DNA of 64,000 nt from CAYRHJ01 sp964424105 (GCA_964424105.1 CAYRHJ010000004.1:76065-140064); one strand, 5' to 3'; shown: positions 8,698-18,163, counted from the stretch's first letter. The notes: generated by a model from the letters alone, not told the origin. Translations and numbers: made by a program.

Positions 8698-8935
8698 CGG
8701 AGGGGAAAGAAGCCAGACGTAAATAATGATTCAGAGTCGAGTTACGGTCAAGCCCTCCGATAATTTATTAATAACTGAAGTCAATTCCAGCCTCCAACAG
8801 TCGATTTGCATGCACGCGCTTATGAGAGATGCTATCGGCGATTGGACCGGAAACAGTTAAGACCAATCCAGTGGATTCTAAACAAACAACCGGAAAAGTC
8901 AGCAAAATCCCCCTAAATTAATCCGGACTACTGCC

Positions 8936-11683
8936 CTAGCATTGCGCGAAACCGCAAAACTCACACTTTAGGCAGCCCTCGGCGAAACGTAGGGCATTTT
9001 GGCAATCCGGGCAAATCACTTTGAAGTGCTCCTCGTGCGACATTCTCTCCGGAATGGAAACGTTAAATCGGGACGATTTCTCGGAATTCGGATGGACACC
9101 GTTGTTGCCACCGCTCGTACCGCCGTTGCTTGGAACACCGTGTGAAACGGCGTGGTTCGTGCCGCGGTTTGACACGCCGCTGTTTGGAATGCCGTTTTTT
9201 CCATTTTTCCTGGGTTGAGGCCAGTCTTTGGCCAACTCGCACGGGTCATATTCACCCATCAGCAGGCTACTGAGTCCCACTCGAGATTTGGCTCGAGCGT
9301 AGGTTTCCAGGGCACGTGCCAACGCGTCACCCAGACTACGAACCTTTCCTTCGCGTGTCGGAATCTGCAAACTCGATCCGATCCCCTTGAGCTGCCGGAT
9401 CACGTGGTGAAGCCGACCCCCCGAGCGCAGCCACAGACTGGTCAGTCGGCAGATGGCCTCCAGGTCGCTGTTGGCGAGGTCACCACCCTTGCCGAGCTGG
9501 GCGAACACTTCCAACTCCCGGTCGGACTTGGGATTGACCGTGATTTGTACGTGCATATTGCCGAACGGGGTCATCTGGCGAATTCGCACCGCACACGCGA
9601 TATCCTGCAAAGTTTGCGGCTCGGGGATGGGGCGGGAGTTGTCGGCGATGGGCACGCTGGGCTGCTCGCTCTTGCGATGTTTGGGCGGCGCGTCTTTCTG
9701 GGCTGCCCCCTTTTCCTCACCCTGCTTGAGCGCCATGGGTTGATGGCCTCGACATCCGTTACGATAGACCGTGACTCCTTTGCAGCGCGTCCGGAAGGCG
9801 TCAAGGTAGATCTGCTCGACGTCGGCCACGGTGGCGGATTCCGGGAAGTTGATGGTTTTGGATATCGAGGCGTCGCAATGGCGTTGGAAGGCAGCCTGCA
9901 TTTCGACGTGGGCCTGCGGGGAAATGTCATGAGCGCACACGAAGACGCGGCGGATATCCTCGGGGACGGCGTCGATGCCAGCGAGGGTGCCGTCCCTGGC
10001 AACTTGATCCATCAACACCTCGCTGAACAATTCGCGCTGCTTGGCGACTCTCTCAAAAATGGCGTTGGTTTCGACCATGGGTGATGCATCGTTGAGCCGG
10101 TCGCGAAGCACGTTTCGATAAAATGCCAAACTGAACAGCGGTTCGATGCCACATGAGCAACCGGCGATCATGCTGATGGTCCCGGTGGGCGCGACGGTTG
10201 TACACGTGGCATTTCTCATGGGGCGATGATGCACGGTGTCCCAAATGCTGCCTTCCCAATTGGGGAAGGAACCTCGTTCACGGGCCAGGTGTTCGCCGGC
10301 GTCATGCGATTCCTGGTCGACGAATTGCATGAACCGTTTGCCCCAGGCCACCCCCTCGGGCGTGTTGTAGCCCACGCCAAGCAGAAAGAGCGCGTCGGCG
10401 AAGCCCATGACACCCAGACCGATCTTGCGATTGTTCTTGCAGATGCGGTCGATTTGGGGCAGGGGATACTTGTTGGCGTCGATGACGTTGTCAAGAAAAC
10501 GGGTGCAGTCGGCTACGATCTTCCGCAGGGAATCCCAATCGACGCGAGCCTGCGACGTGCATCCGTTCACGACGACCTTGGCGAGATTGATGCTGCCCAG
10601 ATTGCAGGCTTCGAAGGGCAGCAGCGGCTGCTCGCCACAAGGATTGGTCGCTTCCATGCGTCCGACGTGCGGCGTGGGGTTGGCTTGGTTGATCCGATCG
10701 ATGAAAACCACACCCGGTTCACCGGTGCGCCAGGCGTTATGAACGATAATGTTCCATATATCTCGCTTGGTGTAACACTCCGCGTCGTCCGTCATTTGAG
10801 CATCGATTTGCGGCAAATTGCGGATGTCATATTCCCAGATTTTGAGCGCCTTGGGCAGGTAGTATGCTTTTCCGGTTCGCGGATTGACGACCGCATGCAA
10901 CGAATCGGGTTTGGCCTGAAATTCGTCCATCCAGTCGTCGGAAATCTTTACGGAAATATTGTAATTCGTGAACTGGTCGAGATTCTCCTTGGCATGCAGG
11001 AACTTCAGAATATCGGGATGGTGGATGTTCATCATCCCCATGTTCGCCCCTCGACGAAACGCGCCCTGTTGAATCGCGTTGGTGGCTTCGCTGAAGGCCC
11101 GCCAAAAACTGATGGGTCCACTGGTGTTCCCGCCCGAGCTGCTGATGAAATCCCCGGTTGGGCGAAGCTCGTCGAAGGCAAAACCCGTACCCCCGCCGGC
11201 CTTTTGAATCAGCGCGGTGTACTTGATGGAATCGAAGATGCCGTCGATGCTGTCAGGAACGGGCAGCACGAAACAGGCGCTGAGCATGCCCATCCCCCGG
11301 CCGGCATTCATCAGCGTCGGGCTGTTGGGCATGAAAGCCTGCGAGACCATCAAGTCGTAGAACCGTTGTTCCCACCTGTCGCGGTTGCTCAAGTCGGGGT
11401 CATACATTAGTTCGACGTCGGCCATCGTCTTGGCGACACGCCGGAAAAGCTCCTGGGGTGTTTCTACACATTGGCCGGTCTCGTCCTTGATGAGATACCG
11501 CGCCCGGAGGACGCGAAGAGCGTTGCCGACGAAGGGGTTCCGGGCTTCGTCGGCCACGCACGAGCCTGGTGCTTCACCTGCTAGGCCTGTTTGGGCATGG
11601 TCTGATTCGATTTGCTGCAATTCGGCGGTCCCCGTCGAATCGCACGTTTCCCAACATCCTTGTTGATTGATTAGGTTCGCCAT
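8936..11683 (-). CDS. nrdJ: Adenosylcobalamin-dependent (class II) ribonucleotide reductase
   Basis: 915 residues from the ATG at 11683, which has GGAGGGAG just upstream; an in-frame upstream extension to 11782 lacks such a site. It converts ribonucleotides to deoxyribonucleotides using adenosylcobalamin as radical source. Diagnostic sequence includes FMPNSPTLMNAGR, QKAGGGTGFAFDELRP, GANMGMMNIHHPDI, NPCGEQPLLPFEACNLGSIN and APTGTISMIAGCSCGIEP. A C-terminal TSCPD-type domain (QMTPFGNMHVQITVN, LWLRSGGRLHHVI) is followed by an Asn/Gly-rich linker and a terminal Cys-rich ribbon (CPDCQ, CLKCEFCGFAQC) that should re-reduce the active site. Regulation is probably by NrdR (operator at 11863-11910). 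There is a leader of about 170 nt. It is a lone gene with no nrdA/B nearby. Confidence 0.97.
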   Translation of the reverse strand: MANLINQQGCWETCDSTGTAELQQIESDHAQTGLAGEAPGSCVADEARNPFVGNALRVLRARYLIKDETGQCVETPQELFRRVAKTMADVELMYDPDLSNRDRWEQRFYDLMVSQAFMPNSPTLMNAGRGMGMLSACFVLPVPDSIDGIFDSIKYTALIQKAGGGTGFAFDELRPTGDFISSSGGNTSGPISFWRAFSEATNAIQQGAFRRGANMGMMNIHHPDILKFLHAKENLDQFTNYNISVKISDDWMDEFQAKPDSLHAVVNPRTGKAYYLPKALKIWEYDIRNLPQIDAQMTDDAECYTKRDIWNIIVHNAWRTGEPGVVFIDRINQANPTPHVGRMEATNPCGEQPLLPFEACNLGSINLAKVVVNGCTSQARVDWDSLRKIVADCTRFLDNVIDANKYPLPQIDRICKNNRKIGLGVMGFADALFLLGVGYNTPEGVAWGKRFMQFVDQESHDAGEHLARERGSFPNWEGSIWDTVHHRPMRNATCTTVAPTGTISMIAGCSCGIEPLFSLAFYRNVLRDRLNDASPMVETNAIFERVAKQRELFSEVLMDQVARDGTLAGIDAVPEDIRRVFVCAHDISPQAHVEMQAAFQRHCDASISKTINFPESATVADVEQIYLDAFRTRCKGVTVYRNGCRGHQPMALKQGEEKGAAQKDAPPKHRKSEQPSVPIADNSRPIPEPQTLQDIACAVRIRQMTPFGNMHVQITVNPKSDRELEVFAQLGKGGDLANSDLEAICRLTSLWLRSGGRLHHVIRQLKGIGSSLQIPTREGKVRSLGDALARALETYARAKSRVGLSSLLMGEYDPCELAKDWPQPRKNGKNGIPNSGVSNRGTNHAVSHGVPSNGGTSGGNNGVHPNSEKSSRFNVSIPERMSHEEHFKVICPDCQNALRFAEGCLKCEFCGFAQC

Positions 11684-11862
11684 GAGACTCCCTCCATGCG
11701 CAGAGGCCTTCGTCTTTCCCGGCACCGAACGAAGTGAAAACGGATCGGCCCGGCATCCACTCGCCGCGGAAACAAGCAACACCGACCATTCGGCAGGAGG
11801 CCCAGACGCGCCAATCTAGCCCCCCGGAACCCCCGATTCGATCCCGCCGGGCCGGTGCCTTG

Positions 11863-11910
11863 CTACCATATATGGTGGCAAGGGGGCGAATGTATCGCTA
11901 TATCTAGGGT
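11863..11910 (-). promoter_or_regulatory. Probable tandem NrdR boxes upstream of nrdJ
   Basis: Two 16-bp sites resemble the known NrdR-box consensus (acaCwAtATaTwGtgt). Site 1, at 11863-11878, is CTACCATATATGGTGG and sits in a larger near-perfect 26-bp palindrome (11858-11883). Site 2, at 11895-11910, is TCGCTATATCTAGGGT. Their centres are 32 bp apart, about three helical turns, as is usual for paired NrdR boxes. They lie about 180-230 bp upstream of the nrdJ start. A nrdR gene is not in the window. Confidence 0.7.
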
Positions 11911-12136
11911 CCGTCAACACAAATCGCCAACAAATGATATCGCATATGTGAAATACCAGGCCTGCATCGCGCAATCTCCAATGTGGAAATATGTTACAAC
12001 AATTCTGCCCCGCAATTCACAAGCCACGGGTTCGAGAACCAGGCTCCGAATTGTTAAGAATGCGCGAAGGGGCCCGCCTGAAGCGGAGAGGCGCTGTCAC
12101 TTGCCGCGAAGGCGTCGCAATGATACGGATGATGGC

Positions 12137-13141
12137 ATGGAGATTCGGAGCACTTACCTACACGTCCCCCGCCCATTCAGCCTGAAGGCCACGGCTTTGG
12201 GGCATGGGTGGCATGAATGTTCGCCACTTTCGTGGAGCGAAGCCGGCCAATGTTTGCAGGTCATCGAACGCAAGGGGAACATGCCCATTCGCCTGTCCCT
12301 GACGTCAACGGCGCCCAGCGCCCGTCGACGAACGTCTAGCCGGACGCGTCAAGAAGGTGAAGCGCCTCGGCCGGCTTCATTCGCGCGGGGGAAAGTGCGG
12401 GTGAATCTGACGCTCGAAGCCGACGAACTGAGTGACGAAACCATGGCACTTATTCGCCGGCGCGCGGGCGTCATGCTGCGGGCCGATCTGGACCTGACGG
12501 GGTTTTGTGAAGTCGCCGGGGAACACGCCAAACTTCCCACGGCGCTGGCGATCGGCGCGGGACGGTTTCTTCGGTCAGCTTCCATGACGGAGAACATCAT
12601 CAAGACCGTCTGCGGGACCAACGTGAATTGGGCGCAGGCCGTCAAGATGATCAATCGGATCGGACAATTGGGTCCCGCGCTGCCGCATTTTCGCAGCCTG
12701 AACGCCTGGCCAACGCCGCGAGAAATCCTGAACGCGGGCGAAGACTATCTGCTCAACGTCGCACGGGTGGGTTATCGCGCTGACTCCATTTTGAAATTAT
12801 GTCGATCGATTGTAGACGGCGAGTTCGATCCGGAAGATTTGGACACGCTGGCCCAAACCGCCTCAACACAGGAGTTGTATGAACGATTGTTGTCCATCCG
12901 CGGCATCGGCCCAACGAGCGCGAATTACCTGTTGACGTTTCTGGGGCGTTTCGATCGGATGGCCATCGACAGTTGGACGCTCACCTACGCGGGACGGACC
13001 TATTTCAAGGGTCGCAAGCCGACGGTCAAGCAGGTGGAAGCGGTGTACGCGCGTTTCGGCGATTGGAAGCAACTGGTGTGGTGGTACGAGCAATGGCTGG
13101 AATGGGGCACGGCGAAGTCGATGCTGAACGGCGGCGGGTGA
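12137..13141 (+). CDS. HhH-GPD superfamily DNA glycosylase (AlkA/OGG-like)
   Basis: About 334 residues if started at the ATG at 12137; the frame is open further upstream but that part looks random, so the start is uncertain. The N-terminal part (PRPFSLKATALGHGW, LSWSEAGQCLQVIERKG) matches the AlkA/OGG N-terminal fold. The helix-hairpin-helix is LLSIRGIGPTSANYLLTFLG, followed by FDRMAIDSW, whose Asp is the expected catalytic residue. The Lys found in bifunctional OGG enzymes is replaced by Thr, so a monofunctional base-excision glycosylase for alkylated or oxidised bases is likely. C-terminal VEAVYARFGDWKQLVWWYEQW fits the family. It is transcribed away from nrdJ. Confidence 0.85.
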   Translation: MEIRSTYLHVPRPFSLKATALGHGWHECSPLSWSEAGQCLQVIERKGNMPIRLSLTSTAPSARRRTSSRTRQEGEAPRPASFARGKVRVNLTLEADELSDETMALIRRRAGVMLRADLDLTGFCEVAGEHAKLPTALAIGAGRFLRSASMTENIIKTVCGTNVNWAQAVKMINRIGQLGPALPHFRSLNAWPTPREILNAGEDYLLNVARVGYRADSILKLCRSIVDGEFDPEDLDTLAQTASTQELYERLLSIRGIGPTSANYLLTFLGRFDRMAIDSWTLTYAGRTYFKGRKPTVKQVEAVYARFGDWKQLVWWYEQWLEWGTAKSMLNGGG

Positions 13142-13949
13142 AATCGATTACTTGAGCGCCTGACACAATGGCGGACCTGTCATTCGAATAGACGGGAAGA
13201 CCGCTCGCTGACGGTCGCGGCTCTGTTAAGAGGGGGATGAGGTGGGAAGAGAAGACCGCGCGCGTCGCGCTCGCGGCTCGTTTAAGATGCGGGTGAAACC
13301 AGCCCTACGAACGGCGATCATCGGGACCCCACCCATCGCTGCGCGATGAATGGGGCACCCGCGCGATCATCGAGCGAGAATTGACAGGATTTACAAGATT
13401 GACAGGATGAATCCGGGCCGGTCGGCGGTCCGCACGTTTATAAAACCCGCGACATTCGGCCACACGGTTTAGTCATCGGCTCCCCCACCTCCAAAGGAGG
13501 TGGGCCACCCGACACGGTCAGGAATCGGATTAGGTGGGAAGAGAAGACCGCTCGCTTCGCGCTCGCGGCTCGTAGATGACTTGATCGCGGTTCGGTGACT
13601 GAACCGTTCAACGATCAATAGGTCGATCGACGACATCGGAATTCATTCTAACGCCCGTCCGCACAAACTGATCCTTCACAACTCTGCGCGTCGTCAGGGG
13701 ATGGTGTTCGCGACTCGTTATGAAGCGACGCGTTGTCGGGCCGGTGAACGGGGACCATTGCGTCACGCCGGGCCATGGTCATAATGGGCTGGCTTCGATT
13801 GGCCACAGCTATTCCCTTATTGCACCTGACACAATGGCCGACCTGCCATTCGAATAGACATGAAGACCGCTCGCTCACGCTTGACATCGCTACGCGACGT
13901 AAAGGGCAGGCGGTCGCGGCTCTGAAATTGTTAGGGGTTCTCGATAAAA
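13142..13949. repeat. Repeat-filled intergenic region
   Basis: No gene is supported over about 800 bp. It holds: two copies of a block of about 50 bp (13159-13208 and 13825-13873) beginning CCTGACACAATGGC; four copies of the dispersed GACCGCTCGCT...CGCGGCTC repeat (13196-13231, 13251-13287, 13543-13575 and, split by about 30 bp of insert, 13862-13925); a stem CCCC...GGGG at 13327-13355; and a TTGACAGGATTTACAAGATT motif near 13382 of the kind scattered through many genomes. Confidence 0.75.
13484..13504. terminator. Perfect 9-bp hairpin with AAA loop
   Basis: CCCACCTCC (13484-13492), AAA, GGAGGTGGG (13496-13504). There is no T run, so termination is uncertain; it may be part of the repeat patchwork. 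Confidence 0.4.
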
Positions 13950-15350
13950 ATGACGTCGGATCTCGAACAGCTTTATCAACAAGTGCTCCATTGCCTGAAC
14001 GAGGGAGATGCGGAGTCGTTACGGAGTGCGCTGGCGGAGGCCTGGCCGGCCGACATCGCGGAGATTATGGACCTGCTCGATGACGAGGAGCGGTCGCGTT
14101 TGATCTACGTGCTTCCGCCACGAACGGTCGCGGAAGTGATCGTCCTGTTGGACGAAGCGGTGCGCGGCGAGGTCGTGGAAGATCTCGACGACCAAATGCT
14201 TTCGGACATCGTGGCCGAATTATCTCCCCACGATGCCGCGGACGTCATCGCTGAGCTTCCCGCGGATCAGGGCGACGAAGTCCTGGACAGTATGCCGCAG
14301 GCCCAGTCGGATGAAATCCAGGAACTGCTGAATTACGGGGAATCATCCGCGGGGGGAATCATGGACCCCCGGGCGATCGCCCTGTTCGCCACGGAGACGG
14401 TCGGGCAGGCCGTGGAAGAGGTTCGACGGTTCGCCAGTCATGAAGACCTGCATTTCGTCTATGTGATCGACAACGAGAGGCGGCCTGTGGGCACCATCCC
14501 CTTGCGACGACTGGTGGTGCATGAAACGGATACCGTCTTGGCTGATATCATGGACCCCGACCCGGTCACCGTCTCGGTCGACGAAGACCAGGAAACCGTC
14601 CTGCACATCATCCGGAAGTACGACCTGCCGGCTATGCCGGTCATCGATGCCGACGGGCGATTCGTCGGTCGGGTGACGTATGACGATCTGATGGACGTCG
14701 CGGCCGAGGAGGCGGCGGAGGACATCTATCGGATGGCGGGCACGGACGCGGCGGAGCTGGAAACGCATTCGCCGTTTCGGGCGGCGCGGGTGCGGATGAT
14801 GTGGCTGATTCCCTGCATGGTGGGAACGTCGCTGGCGGGCGGGATCATCGCCCTATTTCGCGAAACGGGCCTTTCCCTGTCACAGCATGGGGCGCTGTTG
14901 ATTTTCGTACCGATGATAGCAGCCACCAGCGGCAACGCGGGAATCCAGGTGGCCGTCATCGTCCTGCGAGGATTTGCCACGGGCGAGTTGGTGGCCACCA
15001 AGCTTAAGCGCGTTTTACTCCGGGAAGCGCCCATCGCGATTCTGGTCGCGATCCTCTGCGCAGTGACCGGAGCGTTGTTCAGCGTGATTGCTTTTTGGCT
15101 GTTCAAGGCGCAGGGGGCTGCAATGGCCGCCGCGGACGACGTTTACCCGGTTTTGATGGGTGTGGCTGTCGGATTGGGCATGTTGTGTGCCATCACGGTG
15201 GCCTTTGCGATGGGCGTGTTGTTTCCATTCCTCTTTCGGCGAATCGGTGTGGACCCCGCCATCGCTTCGGGCCCGTTGATCACGTCGTTGAATGACTTGA
15301 TCAGCGTGGCGGTGTACTTGGCCATCGCGCTGCTCATCATGACGCGTTGA
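13950..15350 (+). CDS. mgtE: Magnesium transporter MgtE
   Basis: 466 residues. Order: MgtE N domain (about 1-130; PADIAEIMDLLDDEE, LSPHDAADVIAELP, YGESSAGGIMDP), two CBS domains (about 135-255; VYVIDNERRPVGTIPL, PAMPVIDADGRFVGRVTYDD), then five transmembrane helices (about 280-466) with the conserved FVPMIAATSGNAGIQ and GPLITSLNDLISVAVYLAIA segments that line the Mg pore. It is a homodimeric inner-membrane Mg2+ channel gated by Mg binding to the cytosolic domains. The ATG at 13950 has only a weak, distant AGGGG. It converges on the dGTPase gene with 8 bp between stops. Confidence 0.96.
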   Translation: MTSDLEQLYQQVLHCLNEGDAESLRSALAEAWPADIAEIMDLLDDEERSRLIYVLPPRTVAEVIVLLDEAVRGEVVEDLDDQMLSDIVAELSPHDAADVIAELPADQGDEVLDSMPQAQSDEIQELLNYGESSAGGIMDPRAIALFATETVGQAVEEVRRFASHEDLHFVYVIDNERRPVGTIPLRRLVVHETDTVLADIMDPDPVTVSVDEDQETVLHIIRKYDLPAMPVIDADGRFVGRVTYDDLMDVAAEEAAEDIYRMAGTDAAELETHSPFRAARVRMMWLIPCMVGTSLAGGIIALFRETGLSLSQHGALLIFVPMIAATSGNAGIQVAVIVLRGFATGELVATKLKRVLLREAPIAILVAILCAVTGALFSVIAFWLFKAQGAAMAAADDVYPVLMGVAVGLGMLCAITVAFAMGVLFPFLFRRIGVDPAIASGPLITSLNDLISVAVYLAIALLIMTR

Positions 15351-15358
15351 ATCGTCAT

Positions 15359-16561
15359 TCAAGTGATGATGGCGCGGCCTTGGTTGATGGCCTCGGCGGC
15401 GTGCAGACAGAATCGGTCGGTCATGCCGGCTACATAGTCACACACCACTCGATGGCGCCCTTGTTCTTCAACCCTGGCTGCGTACCGCGCCGGCAGGCGA
15501 GGCGGGTCTGCGAGAAAATAGTTAAACACCTTTTCCAACGAGTGCCGCGAATGGGCATCCTCGCGCGACACTTGTGGATTGCCATACACTTTCGCAGCCA
15601 GAAACCGCTCCAAGGATTCGAGTTGAGCGTTTCCAGAATCGGAGAAGGCTGCGATTTCACGCGGCGCGCTTCGCACCGACTCCACGGTTGAACATCCGTG
15701 CTGATGAAGTCGCTGGCCTATTTCACGCACGGCATCGTGGATCATGTCCTCTACCAGGCGATGCAAGACCGGTCGGCGTATAGCCGCCAGCGGCAGATTC
15801 GCATGTTCCGATGAAAAGTCGTGTTGGGCTTTCTGCCACAATTCCAGACTCCGTAGATCGCCCGCGTTGACCAGCCCCGCGCCAATTGCGTCCTCCAGAT
15901 CATGACTGTCGTACGCCAGGCGATCAGCCAGACAGACGATTTGGCCTTCCAGGGACGGAAAGGGACCGGCGGCCAGCAGGGCATCAAGATCAGCCCCCGC
16001 CGACACCGTCGCCGTGTCGGGTCGATCGTATCGACTTCGGTGTTTCAGCAACCCTTCGCGCAGTTCGAACGAAAGATTCAAGCCTCGAAAACCCGGAAAA
16101 GGGTGTTCCAGAAAATCAACGACGCGCAGGGTGTGAAGATTGTGTTCGAACCCACCGGCTTCACGCATCAACTCGCTCAGCGCGGCTTCGCCGGCATGAC
16201 CGAAGGGAGGATGGCCCACGTCGTGCGTCAGGGCGATGACTTCGGCGAGCTTCTCATTGGCGCGGAGTCGGCTGGCCAATCTTCTAGCGATCTCAGCCAC
16301 TTCCAAGGTGTGCGTAAGTCGTGTCCGAAAATGATCGTGACCGACGTTCACGAAAACCTGTGCCTTGTATTGGAGGCGTCGAAAGGCGGTGCTGCTGAGA
16401 ATCCGCCGGCGGTCTATGTCAAACGGGCCATCCAGACCGTTCGCGAACGACTCGTCATGAACGCGGCCCAGCGTGTGCTCGTCGTGCACGGCGTATGGGG
16501 CCAACGGCGGTGAATTCTGATGGGACATCAAGGTCACAGTCTCGACAAGAGAACGGTCCAT
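15359..16561 (-). CDS. dGTPase-like HD-domain triphosphohydrolase
   Basis: 400 residues. Metal-binding HD residues are visible: H84 (RLTHTLEVAEIARRL), H113-D114 (LTHDVGHPPFGHAGE) and the Asp of ADRLAYDSHDLEDA. The RRRILSSTAFRRLQYKAQVF opening is typical of deoxyguanosinetriphosphate triphosphohydrolase-like proteins, which hydrolyse dNTPs to deoxynucleoside and triphosphate. The ATG at 16561 leaves 12 bp after the HIT gene; a second ATG at 16528 (MSHQNSPPL) is also possible as neither has a strong ribosome-binding site. It probably forms a transcription unit with the HIT gene. Substrate preference cannot be read from sequence. Confidence 0.92.
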   Translation of the reverse strand: MDRSLVETVTLMSHQNSPPLAPYAVHDEHTLGRVHDESFANGLDGPFDIDRRRILSSTAFRRLQYKAQVFVNVGHDHFRTRLTHTLEVAEIARRLASRLRANEKLAEVIALTHDVGHPPFGHAGEAALSELMREAGGFEHNLHTLRVVDFLEHPFPGFRGLNLSFELREGLLKHRSRYDRPDTATVSAGADLDALLAAGPFPSLEGQIVCLADRLAYDSHDLEDAIGAGLVNAGDLRSLELWQKAQHDFSSEHANLPLAAIRRPVLHRLVEDMIHDAVREIGQRLHQHGCSTVESVRSAPREIAAFSDSGNAQLESLERFLAAKVYGNPQVSREDAHSRHSLEKVFNYFLADPPRLPARYAARVEEQGRHRVVCDYVAGMTDRFCLHAAEAINQGRAIIT

Positions 16562-16573
16562 TCGAAACGCATT

Positions 16574-17092
16574 CTACGGAATACGAAGACGTTTGGCGCA
16601 CGCAGCCAATTCGGACCCCAGCGCGTCCAACGACTGCGGAATGACGCGAACGTCGCCCACGACGGCCAGGTAGTTCGTATCACCGTTCCATCTGGGAACC
16701 ACGTGCATGTGCAGATGATCCGGCACCCCGGCCCCCGCGCACCGTTCCAGATTCATTCCGATGTTAAAACCTTGCGGCTTGAGAACCTCCTTCAGCAATC
16801 GCACACAGTCGCGCGTGGCTCCCATCAGGCTGGAAAGTTCCTCGTGTGACAAAGCTGCAAGATCATTCACATGCGCTCGAGGCGCGATCAATAGATGGCC
16901 GTTCGTGTAGGGAAATCGATTCAGCATCGCAATGATCGTTGGTGAACGGAGAAACACATGATGGATGGCATCGTCCGGCGGCGCCGCGAAATACCGGCAA
17001 AAAAAGCAGCCTCCCGTGTCCGCGGAAGAATCCATCGACCGGATATACTCCATGCGCCAAGGAGCCCACAGGTTGTCATTCTTCTCCGCCAA
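16574..17092 (-). CDS. HIT-family hydrolase/transferase
   Basis: About 172 residues. The histidine triad is PDHLHMHVVPRW, preceded by the usual NRFPYTNGHLLIAPRAHV. The family opening NLWAPWRMEYIRS lies right after a TTG at 17092, so that is taken as the start; the frame continues to another TTG at 17149, but that extension looks unrelated. Two cysteines (GGCFFCRY) near the N-terminus match the zinc-binding CxxC of AP4A-phosphorylase-like HIT proteins. It acts on nucleotide phosphate bonds such as Ap4A. The start codon is the weakest part of the call. Confidence 0.88.
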   Translation of the reverse strand: MAEKNDNLWAPWRMEYIRSMDSSADTGGCFFCRYFAAPPDDAIHHVFLRSPTIIAMLNRFPYTNGHLLIAPRAHVNDLAALSHEELSSLMGATRDCVRLLKEVLKPQGFNIGMNLERCAGAGVPDHLHMHVVPRWNGDTNYLAVVGDVRVIPQSLDALGSELAACAKRLRIP

Positions 17093-17360
17093 CGAAATTC
17101 TCGAAATAAATCGGCCGGAGGTGGCTAAGGCCACGACAAACCCGGTCAAGAAAGCATGCCCGACCCAGCCGAAAGGTCGTGGGCGATCTTACCGCTCAGA
17201 ATGACCCTTCTCAACCGGTTGGTGACGATTGCAAACCCGGCGGGGACGACTAGACTCTCTGTTTCTGATGAATGAATCACGAGCTTTTACCAAGACCGGG
17301 GAATCACTACCGCGGAACCGATTTTCGAATCGCCCAGACGCCGTCGGCAGGGCCTGCAAA

Positions 17361-18056
17361 ATGACGCATCAATCATGGAATCGTCGCTTTTCGTCGGAAT
17401 CGCCATTTTTTCTTTGCGCGACTGTTTGGATGGCAACGGCCATGCTCCTGATACCGGGGTGCGAATCTTCTTCTTCGCCGGGAGACGAGCCTGTTCCGCC
17501 GAAATCGGCTCAAACCGTCGTGGATCAAGGAATGACGCTGGATGTCAATGCCAGCCCCGCGCAGGTCGTCTATGTGCTGCTTCAAGCCATTCGCGACGAC
17601 GTGCAGGCCGGCGAGGACGACGAAAAGAGACAATCGGCATTCCGTCGCCAGCTCGCGATTTGCGCGACGGACGCGATTTTCGCTCGCAGCGGGCGGCGAA
17701 GCCTCGGGCGAGACGAGGTCGTTCGTCGAATGGTGTGGCATTGGGCACCGACGTTGGCATACTATGTCGACAGTCTTCCAACGACTTGGGAACAGGGCCG
17801 CACGCGACTCGTCGAGTCGTCAACCGTGTTTGATTCCAGCAAGAAAACAGACCAGCTTGCAAATGTCTATTTGGAATTGAGCGATCCGTCCGGCGATGCC
17901 AACGCCGCCGTCGTAGCCCAGTTTCAACTGGCCCGTGACAACGGTTATTGGCGCGTCATGCATGTTGGATTTGCCCGCGGCGTACGTCATCTGCCGGGCG
18001 GCTTCGGTGCAGCCAACGGCAACTCCTCCCAGAAGGGCACGGGGGACACCGGTTAG
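17361..18056 (+). CDS. Lipoprotein of unknown function
   Basis: 231 residues from the ATG at 17361. A lipobox, LLIPGC, follows a hydrophobic signal (FFLCATVWMATAM). Mature residues include a helical segment (AQVVYVLLQAIRDDVQAGED) and a C-terminal part ending in YWRVMHVGFARG that resembles the strand-rich ends of NTF2-like or DUF-type folds. No catalytic motif was recognised. Earlier in-frame starts back to 17229 would destroy the signal-peptide geometry. It is divergent from the HIT/dGTPase pair. Confidence 0.7.
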   Translation: MTHQSWNRRFSSESPFFLCATVWMATAMLLIPGCESSSSPGDEPVPPKSAQTVVDQGMTLDVNASPAQVVYVLLQAIRDDVQAGEDDEKRQSAFRRQLAICATDAIFARSGRRSLGRDEVVRRMVWHWAPTLAYYVDSLPTTWEQGRTRLVESSTVFDSSKKTDQLANVYLELSDPSGDANAAVVAQFQLARDNGYWRVMHVGFARGVRHLPGGFGAANGNSSQKGTGDTG

Positions 18057-18130
18057 CATCCTAGTGTAGTTAGTCTGAATTGACGCAACTTTTGAAACGT
18101 CGATAACGCGGTTGAAACGGGAAAGGCGGC

Positions 18131-18163
18131 CCCCGCTCCCTGACGGTCGCGGCTCTGTTAAGA
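18131..18163 (+). repeat. Dispersed GACGGTCGCGG repeat, lone copy
   Basis: CCCCGCTCCCTGACGGTCGC followed by GGCTCTGTTAAGA, nearly the same as 13196-13231. It sits between the lipoprotein gene and uvrA. Confidence 0.75.

Noticed and set aside
9215..11410. Long plus-strand frames opposite nrdJ
   Set aside because: They mirror the high-GC nrdJ coding strand and resemble no protein.
11684..11862. Cobalamin riboswitch upstream of the B12-dependent nrdJ
   Set aside because: The leader lacks a recognisable B12-box; NrdR-like sites explain the conserved-looking palindrome better.
11855..12136. N-terminal extension of the DNA glycosylase
   Set aside because: It would begin inside the nrdJ operator palindrome and reads as random, Arg-rich sequence with no match to the glycosylase fold.
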